Notes under the pieces: model-generated | Seen by the model: the letters and a program-made list of their open reading frames with translations, nothing else | What the model was told of the DNA's origin: nothing | Database searches by the model: none | Position numbers and translations under genes: made by a program | In this document: positions 11,860 to 24,935 of the stretch, in pieces | Layout of the letters: the number at the start of each line of letters is the position of its first letter | Position numbering within the stretch: position 1 is the stretch's first letter | Assembly (NCBI GenBank): GCA_024516035.1 | Contig: CM044959.1 | Span: 10,049,665-10,113,664 of the forward strand | Reading direction: 5' to 3' | From: Bactericera cockerelli | Lineage: Eukaryota; Arthropoda; Insecta; Hemiptera; Triozidae | Length of the DNA: 64,000 nucleotides

Positions 11860-12480
11860 TAAACAATGAAACATTTTTAATAGAAATATTTTTATCACCA
11901 TGAGTATAATCCTCATAGACAAAACAAAAAAAGTCTTAACACATTACGAATGTAAAAATGTAAATAAATCAATATATCACTTAATAATTTTTAAATAAAA
12001 AGGGTAAATTTTAACAAAACTAATCTAAATTGTAATGAAACACGACTTTTTTCTTTATCAAGAAATATTTTCATCACCACAAGTATAAACCTCAATAACA
12101 AAAGAGAAAGTATAAAGAAGAGGAAAAAAAAACTCTTTAACATATTACAAATGTAAAAATGGAAATAAATCAATATATCACTTGAAAATATTTTAAAAAA
12201 TAAAAAAGGTACTTTAACATAGGTAACTAATCTAAATTGTACTGAAACACAACTTACTTATTTGTCAAGAAATATTTTTATCACCATGAGTATAAACCTC
12301 ATTAACAAAAGAGAAAGTATAAAGAGAAGAAAATGCTTAACATATTACAAATGTCAAAATGTAAATAAATCAAAAATATTTTTTTTTTAATAAAAAAAGG
12401 GTACACTTAAACATAACTTATCTACATTGTAATGAAACAAGAATCAGCATATGAAAAAAAAAAAAAAAAAAAAACATTGA
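11860..12480. repeat. ~190-bp direct repeat, about 3.5 copies
   Basis: A unit containing AATGAAACA(C/T), then AGAAATATTTTTATCACCA, TAAACCTCAATAACAAAAGA and AAATAAATCAATATATCACT recurs starting near 11863, 12033, 12238 and 12429. Copies differ by small A-tract indels. The open frames inside are AT-rich shadows. Confidence 0.75.
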
Positions 12481-13054
12481 AATAATTTTACATTACAACT
12501 GATGTTTTATTATGTGGTTGTGAAGGTAACAACTTCTCAGTTTTAATAATTCCAATTTTATTAATTTGTAAGAACTCAATTGAGAGAGGTAGTGACTTGA
12601 TTAGCAAAACCAAAATAGTACCAATGGTTGACATAAAGAAGCAATGGAGAAAAGTATTGGGTAATGTAATAAAAACAAAAAAGAGGAAAATATGTGAATA
12701 AAGATGACAGGATAATAATAGTTATTGTTAGAAAGCAACCATAGAGAAGCGACATAAAAAAGAGGATAATATGTCAAGAACCAAATTAGGTTGAGTTGGA
12801 ATTCACTGTCATTAATCAACCCAGAGAGAATCATCACTTCACACATTAATGTAATAATTAACAGATCAAGAAAAGTGTTCATTACAACGTAAAGAGAGAT
12901 CACAATTACATTCAGGAAAACTTAAAAATTAACTTAACAAATTTAACATAGCTAATTTTAACAATTTTTTTTCCAAAACAAAAATAATTTAAAGTGACTT
13001 ATTAATTACACATGTGTTGAGGTACTTCAGTAATGGAATAAATTTGTATCTAAA

Positions 13055-13097
13055 TCCATGACCATGGCAGTTGAAAGCGACGTTAAACCCCACTTAA

Positions 13098-13135
<38 letters not shown>
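13055..13135 (+). mobile_element. 3' end of a family G SINE with long A tract
   Basis: CCATGACCATGGCAGTTGAA, then GCGACGTTAAACCCCACTT and about 37 A. It is identical to the 3' end of the 11375 copy, so it is a severely 5' truncated insertion. Confidence 0.75.
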
Positions 13136-13138
<3 letters not shown>

Positions 13139-13747
13139 ATAACAAATGAATACTTGGTACCTACATCATTCTGATAGAGGTTATTTTTTTTTTATATAGA
13201 GGCATGATTTTAGAGCTTTATAGTAGAATTGAATGCCAGAATAAGGTTAGTTAACATACAATGAAAAACAACAAGTAGATAAGTCTATTTCAAATAAAAC
13301 ACAGTACAGTTCTATAAAGGATAAGGTCAAAACTGTTCTTTTACCTATAAGAAATCTAAGTTACTTGACTTTAAAACAGGAAAAAATGAGAGGGTACTAA
13401 TTATTTGAGATCTGAGCTTAAAAACTCAAAAAGCTTTATAGAAAACGACCTATATTTAGGAAACAAATTGTAACCAACACTGAGAAATGAGTGATTGTTA
13501 AATCAAAACTTCCACACAATCTCATCCTAAATCGACATTTTGTCCCCTAAAGTGGACCTCAAGAAACAAATAGCTAGGTCATTTGTTCTTTTGTAAATCT
13601 TGTATTCTTCTTTATCAGATTTCACTGTATTTGAAATTACTTAATTTCTTTCAATATAATATACTCTGTAGGTAAAGACCTGATGAGATACGAAACCAAC
13701 ACATCAAAAGGAATATAATTATATTAATATAAATGTTAAATGGACCA

Positions 13748-13753
13748 TTTATT
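13748..13753 (-). terminator. Candidate polyadenylation signal of the ankyrin gene
   Basis: AATAAA on the minus strand, about 40 nt beyond the stop codon at 13792-13794. Confidence 0.45.
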
Positions 13754-13791
13754 AATACACTTTACAACTATTGTTAGTTGTTTTTTTTTAT

Positions 13792-16700
13792 TCAGAATGA
13801 GCCAAGAAGTAGATATAAATCTTCATTATTCAGAAAAGTTAATATGTGCTGAACACAATAGAAAGGTAGACAAGGTAAAAAGGACAATTTGTTAATTCCA
13901 TCAAGCAAGTGGTTCCTCACCTTACCATTGATCAAACGGCCTTGAATCATATCACCAAATATAAGAAACCTTCTTCTGTATTCATTATCAGCTGTTACTT
14001 TTTGAGTAATGGTTCCATTCTTGAACATAGCTGCAATTTGAGTGGAGTTCATATGTAATAACTTATAGAAAGTAATTGAAGAACCTTCAATTTTTCTATT
14101 TTTTAATAGATTCAATTCTACAACACAATCTTGTTCCACTGCTGCCCTCAGAACAGGTGCAACTTCTTTAATCTTGCTCACAAAAAACTCATCATTTAGG
14201 AACATGTTTGCACACTTTCTTTTAAAACAATAGAGATACAACTTGTTTAGCATTGAATTCTTGATGGTACTGTTTTTTGTTATTATGTCAAAAATTGTTT
14301 CCTCATCAATAGAAGGGCAATAGTTAAGAAGATGCTCAACAGTGCGGGGACTTTTAGTACGGGCAGCTAGGGGCAGAGCTGAGTCACTAATGATAGCACC
14401 ATGCTGAAGCAGCACTGCTAACACTAAGGAGTTTCCTGTGCGTGCTGCTATCACAAGTGGTGTGTCACCTAGCTTATTCTTTCTATTCACCAGGTCATCA
14501 TTTATTTTCTGTTTGAGTGTCCATGCAACAGCATGATGTCTTGATTTGATAGAAGCCATGGTATGCAATACAGTATTACCAAAAGAGTCAACTGCATTGA
14601 TATCTATTCCTAGCTCTGTGACTAGTTTTAGAACACATAGAGATGCTTTTGCAGCAATGTGAAGGTATGTTTCACCAACTTTTGTTCTGGCATTCAACAA
14701 AGCCCCTTTTGCTACTAGTGTATTCACTATTTTAGTTTTAGAACCTTTAATTGTTTCATGTAAAGGGGTAATACCTTCACTGTTGCTGCTATTTATATCA
14801 ACACCTTGTTCTATAAGAATATTAACTATCTGTTCACTACTATTATAGATAGCAATAAAGATAAGATCAGGCTCATTGTGAACAGATAAGTTTTTCTCAA
14901 GAAGCAGCATGACAGCTTCTGTGTTAGATGCTTTTACAGCATTGTACATGAGGGATTTTTGGGAGCCATCTCGAACATTGATGTCAGCTCCATAATTTAG
15001 TAATAAATGGAAAATTGAATTGCAGTTTGAGAGAACTGCTATATGTAGAAGGTATGGTTCATTGGTAATTGATACATTATTATCAAGAAGCACTGATACA
15101 GCCTCTGTATTAGATGTCATGACAGCAGTGAATATAGGAGATATCTGTGAAAAATCTTGAACATTGATACCAGCTTGCTCTATCAAATTGGAAAACTTTG
15201 TACTACAACACATGTACCATCTTGAAAATGATGCAGCAGTACGGCATAAAGGATTATTGCTATTTTGAATGGCTCCTTTGGCATTAATATCAGCTCCATG
15301 CTCTACAAGTGAACGTAAAATGAACCCATTGTGATTAATAATAGGATATAGTAGAAGCTCAGGGGCTCATCATTTATTGATATTTTTTTATTTAGGAGCA
15401 TCTGAACAGCTTCAGCATTTTTTGAAATCACAGCAGTGGAAATAAGTGAATTTTGATCTTTGTCTTTAGCATTAACATCAATTTCATGGTCAAGAAGAAC
15501 ATGTAATATTGAATTAAAATTCTTCTCAATGGCTAAAAACAGAAGTTCGGGCTGATCTTTAACACTCACGCCTCTTGCCAACAGTATTTTTACAGTGTCT
15601 TCATTGTTTGAGTTCATAGCTTCATAAATTAAAGATGAAGAAGACACATTTTCAGCATTCATTACTCCATGGTCTAGAAGTAAACATAAAATTGGATTGT
15701 TCCTATTTCTAATTGAATGATGTAAAATTGAAGAATTATTCTTAACTGGCACTTTATACTTCAGAAGTAATTCAACAGCTTCAAAATTATTTTCCAGGAC
15801 AGCAGTACTTATTGGATCACCTTGACATTGACTCAGATTATTGCCTACATAATCAAGTAATAGATTCAAAGTTTCATCTGAACAACATTTAATAGCAGAA
15901 ATAATAATAAGTTCCAAGTCATTTGTTATTGATACATTATTTTTCAGAAGCAACTCAACAGCTCTTACATTATTCTCTGTAACAGCATAATATAGTGGTG
16001 ATTTGCCAAAACTATCTTGAGCTTCACAATTTACACCAAGATTTATTAAATGGTCAAATTCATCTTGATCCAAATTCTGTATTGCAGTACATAAAGCTGA
16101 TGTTTGTGAGACTTGATTCAATAATGACTCAATGACACTGACAAGTCCTTTCTTTAATGCGCAGTTGAGAAGTTCATTATTACTAGCTTCTTCTGCATTT
16201 GGAATAAAACCATATGCTACTAAAAGATCTATTATGTGAAGGTCATTATCATCAAAAGTCAGGATAGCTGTACTCAAAGAATTCTTGTTTCCTCTGCTTT
16301 CCACAGAGGGTTTATTTTTCAAAAGAAGATTTACTATATCCACAGATTTCTTTTTCACAGCTAAATGCAATGCTGTCATTCCACGTGTGTCTTCATAATT
16401 TATATTAACATTAGAATCTAGAAGTTTTTGAATTATTTCTATGTGACATTTTTGAACTGCCAACATCAATGTTGAGCAACCCTCTACGTCAGTGATGATT
16501 GAATCAACATTAGAATTACATTTTAGAAGATATTCTACAATACTTACATTTCCAATCTCAACAGCAACATGCAAAGGTATTTTACCAAACCTGTTTCTTG
16601 CATTCACATCTGCTTGGCTCTCTACAAGAATTTTAGTAAACAAAAGGTTACTCTGTCTCACTGCAATGTGCAAGGCTTCATCACCATTATGTGTTGTTTT

Positions 16701-17770
16701 TGCGTGTATGTCAGCTCCATGTTGAAGGAGATACTTCAATGCGCTCATGTTCTTTTTTTCTGTAGCTATGTGGAGGGGAGTTTTTCCTCTTCTGTTCCGA
16801 ATATTTACAAGGGCTCCATGTTGCAATAGTTTTGCAATACCAAATAATCCATTTTCAACAGAAATATGAAGGGGCATCTGACCATCATTATCTTGAATAT
16901 TCACATCAGCTTTACTATACAAAATTGAAGTGACTGCACCATAACAACCAGATTGTATTGCAATATGAAGTGCAGTGCTTCCATTTGAACATTTTTCATT
17001 GACATCAGCGCCATGGCTCACAAGTAGTGAAAAAGTCTCCACTACCCAGTTTTTCTTGTCAACTGCTACATGAATAGGACCTTCAGAAGCTCCTCTTGCT
17101 GTACACACACTTGCTCCTTTCTTCAACAATATCTGAGAAATTTCTATGTGCCGATTTTTAATAGCAAGAATGAGAGGAGTGTCCCCACTAGATAGATCTA
17201 CAGAGGCATTATGGTGTAGAAGAAGACTGACCATATGTACAAGTCCTTTTTCTGCTGCATAGCACAGAGCTGTCTTGCCGATAAGTCCAGTACATCAACA
17301 TCTGCACCCTTCTTAAGATACAGCTCTGTTATTCTTTCATAACCATTAGAAACACAGAAAGGAAGATATTTATTTGTATTGAATGTTTTAACATGAATAT
17401 TGCATCTAAACATTAATTGAATTAATGATTCATTTCCCATTGAAAGTGCAATTTTTAAAGGACTTAAACCTTTTTCATCATATGCATAAATATTTGCATG
17501 TTTTAAGACAAGCAGGCGAATGATTTCATAGTTTTTCTTGTCCAGTGCAATATGAAGGGGAGATTTATGGTCAGCATAATTTATATTCATTGGACATTTT
17601 TTGCTAACCAAGAAGATTGTAACATTTCTATGATTGTTGTGTAGAGAAGCACAAAGAAAATCATACTTCTGACTCAATGTCCATGAATTTATTGAACTAT
17701 TATACAGTTGCTGAACTTTACTTATATCACCGTCACGGACAGCTTCTAACACTGCCGTATATAGTTCCAT
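13792..17770 (-). CDS. Giant ankyrin-repeat protein with F-box/PRANC-like C-terminus, two frame breaks
   Basis: About 1,325 codons with no intron. The start ATG at 17770 (MELYTAVLEAVRDG) follows a TTTCAG acceptor by 9 nt, implying a 5' non-coding exon. Ankyrin motifs of the G-x-TPLHxA type run almost throughout, e.g. GKTPLHIATEKKNMSALKYL, with degenerate copies in the C-terminal half. The last ~80 residues lack ankyrin motifs and end LPCLPFYCVQHILTFLNNED, an LP-x(n)-IL-FL-NxDL pattern like the F-box-like PRANC end of ankyrin proteins in poxviruses, Wolbachia and parasitoid wasps. In those families this end recruits a cullin-1 ubiquitin ligase while the repeats select the target; here that is inference. 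The frame shifts by -1 nt near 17290 and near 15365 (a CCCC run), with ankyrin homology continuing in the new frame. This is either assembly error or a decaying gene. Confidence 0.8.
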
Positions 17771-17989
17771 GTTGAGCCCTGAAATCAGATGTATATATTT
17801 ACAATAATAAATTAACAATATACTTCCAATTATGCACAATACTTCCTCCTGATTGGTTCACATTGTATACAATTGACAAATTTGAAATTTTATAATAAAT
17901 CACTTGTATCTCCTTGTATTGTATAATTATTAAAAATATATATTAGAATAACATCAAATCCATGCACAGAACCCTGTCACGGCGTAACC

Positions 17990-19380
17990 TGATATGCTTT
18001 GAGCTTATGATTTTTCAAAAAAAAAAAAAAAAAAACTATTACACTCACTGGCAGAATTAACTGGACACTTTTTGTTTTTGCATTTGACTCCAAGTATTTC
18101 CTGATGGACTAATTTTGACATAACTTTTTTGTGATTAAAAGTTTTGTGGTATTTTTATCTTGATAGAAAAGTAACAGTATGGAGATTAATACTATACAGA
18201 AGAAACCTTTTAAACTTATTGGGTATTTTTTTATTGATAGAAAACAAAGCATGTGATTAAAAAAAAAAAATCATTAAATAACACTTAGGCATTGGTGAAG
18301 TTAAACATGTGCCTCCTGTTCAGTATTAATCTCCATACTGTTACTTTACACAAAAAAAAAAAACCAAAAATACCTAGAAAGTGATGTTGAACCCAAATTA
18401 AAAAAGTACCTTATGGATATTCCCATCATTACCAGGGGCAGCCCTTACTTGTAATATCTTTCTAAAAAGTATTTGACAATAAAAGTATTTTTTTGACAAG
18501 TTTGAGATTTTTAATCATAACAGGGCCGGAGATATTGTACATTACATTTCACAGGTTTCAGTAATTTTTGAAGGAAAATATAAGTATTTATGTCTAAAAA
18601 AATGTTAAATAGGTACATATTTTTACATTTGAAATTAAATTTTCATGCCTTTTTGATACCATTAGATTTCCAAGGGGAGGTGTCAAGGGGTCATCTTTTA
18701 ACTTGGGTAAAAACTATTATTTTTTAAGTATGATCTATGCTAAATAACTGCAGTGAGTGTTTTTCCTTAATCAAAATTAAAGATACCCTTCAAAACAGGG
18801 CCGGAGACCAAGACTGCACATGGGTTTTAGAATTCTTCAGATTAATTTTGAGTAAATTTGGTCCTGTTTTAATTTTGAATGGAACAACATGAATCATTGC
18901 ATTTATTTAGCACAAATTATAGTAAAAAAAGGATGGTTTTTATATCATTTAAAAAAGTTCACCCCTTGACACCTCCCTTGGGAAAGCTAATGGTATCAAA
19001 GAGGCATGAAAATTTAATTTTTTCAAATGGTTATACATGTATTTAATATTTTTTTAAACAAAATATAATTATTTTCTTATAAAATTACTGAAACCTGTGA
19101 AATGAAATATCTCTGGCCCTACTATGATTAAAAATCTCAAACTTGTCTTAAAATACTTTTCATGACAACTACTTTTCAGAAATGTGGTTCCATTTAAGAT
19201 TCCAAAGTTGACCCCTCCTGGGCTGCCCCTGGTAATGATACAAAATCAAAACCTAGTAGAAAAGATTTCCCTCTCGATATAATGGTACACTTGTTTCAGT
19301 TTTTCTCAAAACTTAAATCTGTTCTCTAGATATTTCGAGTGGCTCCTTTTTTTTGGTGGACCCTGTATGTGAAATGTCTA
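17990..19380. repeat. Large imperfect inverted-repeat element
   Basis: Left arm ~18415-18780 and right arm ~18840-19255 are reverse complements with many mismatches: ACCAGGGGCAGCCC pairs with GGGCTGCCCCTGGT, CACAGGTTTCAGTAATTTT with its complement near 19085, and GGGGAGGTGTCAAGGGG with CCCCTTGACACCTCCC. A smaller inverted pair, AGTAACAGTATGGAGATTAA at 18169 and its complement at 18326, flanks a stretch just to the left. No protein is encoded. It looks like a foldback or non-autonomous DNA transposon. Confidence 0.7.
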
Positions 19381-19389
19381 TAAATTATT

Positions 19390-20940
19390 CCCTCTATTCA
19401 ATGTGAGAATGGATCTTCATGCAATACAGAGGAAAGTAGAGAGAATCACTTACCTGAATTGAATACTTCAGATTTACCCAGGGGTAAAGTGGGTGGCTTG
19501 AAATTCTTGTGCAGTTCCTGTAATAGGTATGTAGGTATTGTCATTCACATCACATGATGAATGTCCAAAAGTAAGCACTCATTGAAATCAGGAGAACTCA
19601 GAACATGGAGCTTTTCAAGGATAAGAGAGTTTTTGGAATTGGATTAGGTAAATGATCAAAATAATGAAATGTTAATACAAATACCAAGTTACACATCATT
19701 ACTTTTCATAACTGTGGTGAAAAAAATATTGTTTAATTACCTATTATTTCAATACAAAACTCAACATCAAAATGAAAAATTCACATTTTGTGATTTTTTT
19801 AACTGAGGTGTGAAGAAGAAAGAAGAAATAATGAAGAAATAAGGCGGTAAGGGCGGTAGAGTGAGCAGAGCGAGGATTGTGCTGTGAACATGGGAGCTTG
19901 TCAATTTTTGAAGTGATAAATCTGTTCCACAATCCACAGAGGTATTTAGGAAGGGTTGGGTACGGGAGGGGAGGAAAGAAGTTTGGCAACATTGCACCCC
20001 CCCACTGATATCATCAGTGCACCCCCCTCTCCCAAACTCTCAACAATCACAAAAGATTTGAAACTGAACAGATTTATAGAAAAGATTCATGATTCATGTG
20101 CATCGGGATGGGGACTATTTTGGAAACTGGGAAGAACTGATAAGAAATTGAAAAGTGAAGCCCATCAACGCATTAACGCAACAAAAAAGAACTATAATTC
20201 ATCAGTAGAGACCTTCTCAGAATTTAAACTTCACTGTTGTTAAACAAAGAGTGAAGAATTCAGTCTGGACTAACAAAATTTTATTGAAGGAAGGTTTTGC
20301 TTGTCAAGTTCCCTTCCCAGGCCACCTGTAGATGTAGAGGTGTTCAGTGTTGAGACCGGACGAACAATCCTAGTGGTAAGTCTGGGTCTAGGATTTTTCA
20401 TATATTCTTAAAAAAATGTTATCTGAGTAAGAATGTTGGGAGAAGAGGTGAGAGGATGAAGAAAGAGAGGTAGACCAAAGAAGAGATGGGAAGACTGTGA
20501 ATAGTGATATAGGAGAGAAGGGAATGAGAGGTGACAAATGGCATGATTGGACCAAATGGAGGGCTCTACCCTGAAATGCTGATACCAACAAAAACAGGAC
20601 AAGGTGTAGGAAATAATGATGAAATGGGGTCTTATGTCCTATTTAACACCTTGGTCATTTCAGGAAACTCAATCCTGCTCCCCACATTATCCTCACACTG
20701 CCTAGGTTGCCAGTTTCACAACATCAAAGGGCAAAAAAGTGATTGTAACAGAAATAGAAGAGAACATTAAGCATAAAAAATAATAGACTTCTGAGTGGCT
20801 TTTTTAATTCTATTTTTCCGCAAGGAGGAAAAGACAGATTGTAAGTGTAAAATATTAAACTGTTAAAACTTCACACTCTAAAGGTTACATGAAAAGGAGC
20901 TTGTAGGTCACAGGTTGGGTAATTCTGGTATAGATCATAA
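19390..20940. other. Intergenic, no gene recognised
   Basis: Only short frames without family resemblance or codon structure are present. No element is clear. Confidence 0.4.
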
Positions 20941-20944
20941 GGGT

Positions 20945-21220
20945 GCAGCTCACCATGGCCAAGTGAGTTAGCACACTAGGCATTGCACGCACGGTGACCT
21001 GGGTTTGATACCCAGCAGGGCAGGATTTTTTCTGCTCTGTACTGGATGTTCAGGGTCCACTCATACCTTGTGAGGAAAAATGAGTAGCTGCTATAATGTT
21101 AGCAGCAACCAGTGGTGTAACTATAGGCAAAATAAGATATTGGGATATCTAATGTACGGAAAAGTCCTATAATTCTGTGCTACCCACTACAATTGTGATA
21201 TATAACACAAAGAAACACAT
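20945..21220 (+). mobile_element. Family A SINE
   Basis: tRNA-like head with GTGAGTTAGCACACTAGGCA and box B GGTTTGATACC, then the family A body (GTCCACTCATACCTTGTGAG) and the tail TTGTGATATATAACACAAAG. It is diverged from the 5670 copy; the tail type matches the copies at 29522 and 45604. Confidence 0.85.
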
Positions 21221-21224
21221 CTTA

Positions 21225-21500
21225 ATATATAAATGTCAAAGTCACTGACCATGACTGATCATCGCTCTACAGCCCAAACTGTAAGTCCTAGGAGCTGAAA
21301 ATTTGGTAGGTAGCTTTGTCTTATAGTCTAGATGTGCAATAAGACGGGATTTTTTGAAATTCCCACTACAACACCTGCATTGGCAAAAAAGGATTTTTGC
21401 TTTCATGGCCATGCCTCGGCCCGCAAAGGGGCGACAGCCCGCTTGTTTATCATTATAAATCATATGGCAAATTGCGCAGTATAACAAAAGTGTACTTGGG
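21225..21500. mobile_element. Possible Helitron-like fragment
   Basis: Starts TTAATATATAAATGTCAAAG and contains CATGGCCATGCCTCGGCCCG near 21410. This style is common in arthropod non-autonomous Helitrons, but the CTAG end and hairpin were not found here, so the assignment is weak. Confidence 0.3.
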
Positions 21501-21659
21501 TTTCATATAATTACGGGTCAATCTGGAACCCTAATAATTTGAATAGTGTAAAAAAATTGATAACTTGTATGAGTTCCCCCTGCACACTAAACGAATTCAT
21601 AGTAAGTAACCCAAAATCGTAATATCTAAGTCTGAAGTTTGAGGTTTTTGTCATATTCT

Positions 21660-22090
21660 AATGTTGCAAGGGTTTTACTAGATAGGTAATTTGGACAAAT
21701 AAGAATTGTTTCTGAACATAAAAAAGACCCCCAAGAAAAATCGTCTAAATGTTGATAGTTATAGATATAATAATAATACTGAAATTTAGTTAATATAAAA
21801 AAAATTACAGTATATATTAACAGTGGGGTAATTGCTATTGTCTGAGGCTTAACCTCTTACTCTACCTTACACCAAATTATAAGTACCAAAATATATTTCA
21901 AGTTTGGTTTTTGATATCTTCAGTTTACTAGATAGGTAATTGACATGAATTTCTGAAAAAAACAAGAAAATATCTCAAAATGAAGTTTAGAATATAATAT
22001 AATACTGAAAGTAGTAATAAAAAAAAATTACATGTATATATTAACGGTGGGGTATTGCTATTGTCTGAGGCAATCTTATCTACTTACCAA
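21660..22090. repeat. Two-copy direct repeat
   Basis: Segments around 21675-21870 and 21920-22080 share GATAGGTAATT, a run of TAATA, then ATATATTAAC(A/G)GTGGGGTA and TTGCTATTGTCTGAGGC. It is a local duplication without coding content. Confidence 0.65.
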
Positions 22091-22099
22091 TAAGTGTTA

Positions 22100-23100
22100 A
22101 GCAGACCTACAATAATACATTGGCAAAATTATTCAGTACTCTACAGTAATTATAAGAACTCCTATGTATTTGCTCAGAGAGAATTCAAAGATAATATTAT
22201 AAAAATATATTGAAAACACAAGTAGTTTCATCCATACAATATGATATTGACTTAAAAATAATATTAAATACATTATGTATTACCTACTAAGAGTACCTAT
22301 GTATTGTCATGACTAAGACCATTTCCTATTCTATCTCTGCTATCAGTTCCCATACACTGCCTAAAGGCAGAATTCCTTGTCTCAAGTGTTTTTTTTTCTA
22401 TTAAGAATATAACATTGTTTCAAAAATTCATAGTACAATAAATTGAAACAACAATACCAATGTTCATATTAAAATAAAATAATTAAGAACTTAAAACTAA
22501 TTGTTTTACATTTGCTTTAAAAGCTTCCTTAGACAGCAAAAAGTCGTCAGTATTTAGGTGTACTTCATTACATAGAGTCATTGTTCTGTTCAGGGGTGAT
22601 TCATGAAGTTTAGTAAGTCTAGGATGAGGGACTGTGAAGGTTTCAAAGTGTTGATTGCCATCAACTCATCATCTTAAACTCACTTTCAACTATTTGCTTT
22701 GTTTTGTTCAACAAAGATCTCAAAAAACAAAAACATTTAAATGAAGTATTATAGATAATATTTTGCAAATCACAGATTTCATTTTTTTATGTATATCATT
22801 TTTTTATGTATACAGATAGCAATAATTTTGAGTACCTCTTCAATACTTATTATTCTTCTTCTTGTTGTTATTACTGCTACAGTGAAAGATCATGATTTTT
22901 GCCTGAGATTAGTTGAGACAAAGCATTGACACCTGACACTCTTTTATGATCCTTTAAAGGAATAAAAAGAGTGTAATGGAAAAGGAATAGAATATACTTA
23001 AGGAATAGAAAAGACTACATAAAAATAGTTCAAATGAAATATGGAGGAGGACTGCTAAGATAATATGATAAGTAAGCCCAAAGAGATAGTTATTTTTGGA
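22100..23100. other. Intergenic, no gene seen
   Basis: AT-rich sequence. A short direct duplication, ATTTTTTTATGTATA, occurs at ~22780 and ~22798. The promoter of the next gene may lie here. Confidence 0.35.
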
Positions 23101-23109
23101 ACTTTTTTC

Positions 23110-23245
23110 ATGTGGTTTCACATATACTCAGGCTGGGTGAAGTTAATTTGAGTAGAATTTGAGAGTTTCCAGCTAATTGAGGGTAAAACCACCATTGTGA
23201 TATGACCATGCAGTTGAAAGCCACATTAAACAAACAACAAAAATT
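23110..23245 (+). mobile_element. Family G SINE, old and 5' truncated
   Basis: CTCAGGCTGGGTGAAGTTAA, GAGAGTTTCC, GAGGGTAAAACCACCATTGT and the 3' end GTTGAAAGCCACATTAAAC match the G body with many substitutions. Confidence 0.7.
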
Positions 23246-23412
23246 GAACTTATTTTTTCTGGATAAGTAAATGAATGAGATCATCTTTGAAATTTATCAC
23301 AGGTAATTGATTAGAACCTTGTGAAAAGATTATCAGGATCACTATGTATATTCAAAGTCTAGTGTTTCTTCAACTTGCAAATATTAATTTGAAACCCCTA
23401 TCTCTTTCAGAG

Positions 23413-24862
23413 ATGCCTTTGAAACAATACTCCCGAGAGTTCATTCTCTCAAAAAGGTGCCAAACAGTGAATGACATCAGTGTGCTAGCTAGTATTGATG
23501 CTACACTAGACTTGCTTACTAAAAAAGGAATTAAAGCTGTTAATGCAGCACTGACTAAAAAGAATACTAAAGCCTTAACACCGAAATGTAAACCTCTTGA
23601 AAAATCAAACTTTGGTATGTTAAAAAATGCAGTTAATTTCTACATGAATACAGAGGATACAAGTGTTCGTGGTGGATGTTCTATCATGGATAATTCAGCA
23701 TATCAAAATGTAGTTGCTTTGAATGATTCTATTACCTCATTTGAAAACCAAAATTTACTACCAAGGTATGCACAATGTGAAATTCCTTAAAACCTTTTCA
23801 AATTTAATTTAGGTATGCTTAGGTATTGCACTAAAAACACACTTTTTTACTAATATATTAAACAATTCAATATTTATAAAAAAAAATTATAAAACCAATA
23901 CATTTAAAAAAAAAAAAAAAATGCAATTACAAAAGCAGCAGCCCATGAATGTACCATTGTTTGCAATAGCACAGAGCCCATTGGACTTTTCTTCATTATT
24001 TATTTATACTGTAAATATTGTACTTTGTCCTACTACCTAATAAAGAAAATTATAATAATTATAACTAAAATGTGATATTATACATTGAATGACTAAAGAC
24101 CCTTTGAAATTATATCAGGTAACATTTTTGAAAAGCCAAGTTTAGCATGTCTAGATAAACCAATCCTAAAAAGCTCCTTCAAAAACAATGTAGCTTCAAG
24201 TAATAATTTGTTGATTTTTTTAGGGGGAAAAAAAAGAAGAAGAAAGATAATACAACAAAACCTATGAGCCAGTAATACTGTTGTGTGTGTCCATTGTCCA
24301 AGGACTCAATTTTTCCTGATTTCCAAGCTAAAGGTCTCTGTCTAGGCTAGGCTATACTAACAAGCAGACTGGTTTCTTATAATTTTTCTATGCATTGTCA
24401 TTTTGCCAAAATCTCAATGCACAACAAAAACAGCAGTGTTTAAACCAATATTTTTTATAATATAAATTTATGTAATATTTTTCAATTTAATCTTTCTTTT
24501 TTTTTGTTTCCCAGATCTTCCCCTGACAAAAGGATTCAGTATTCCCGAGAGTTTCTCTTGACTAGAAAATGTGTCCCCAATAGTGGAGAGGTCTTTGCTC
24601 ACGTAACCATAAGCAAATTCAAGTTCTCACCGTTCACTCAAGCTGGGATAAAGAAAATCCTCTGGGCCAAGAACCAGTACAAAAAGAAATCTGATCCACT
24701 CAAGTTGAACTTGAATTCCAATTTACCCGAATTTGGCTCCCAGAGACTTGATCCTAACTGTCAAAACTTCCAACCTCTGTCACAGATTGAAAATTATAAC
24801 TATTCTTTTCCTGACGTCCCCAACTTTCATTTGAACATGGAGACTGCCTGTCTGCCTTCTAG
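23413..24862 (+). CDS. Putative eIF4E-binding protein: two homologous exons, each with a YXXXXL-phi motif
   Basis: Exon a runs 23411-23765; its ATG at 23413 lies 2 nt after a TTTCAG acceptor and it ends at a GTATGC donor. Exon b runs 24515-24862, from a CCCAG acceptor to a GTATGT donor. Both junctions are phase 2 and join cleanly. Exon a has KQYSREFILSKRC near its start and exon b has RIQYSREFLLTRKC. Each fits the canonical eIF4E-binding motif of eIF4G, 4E-BPs and the vertebrate C8orf88 family. The exons also share a later VxA...GIK...K pattern, so one is probably a copy of the other. Such proteins bind the dorsal face of eIF4E in the cytoplasm and compete with eIF4G. No upstream or downstream exon was identified. 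If exon b is last and read through, the frame stops at 24926. Phase also permits splicing to 28115. Functional assignment rests on the motif only. Confidence 0.6.
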
Positions 24863-24935
24863 GTATGTTTTCTCTCTTAACATGCTAATGAAAAGTATGC
24901 AGTCAAATACCATGAGTAACCAGTGAAATCACTGA

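Noticed and set aside
16492..16829. Plus-strand frames inside the ankyrin gene
   Set aside because: Antisense shadows of strong ankyrin coding sequence.
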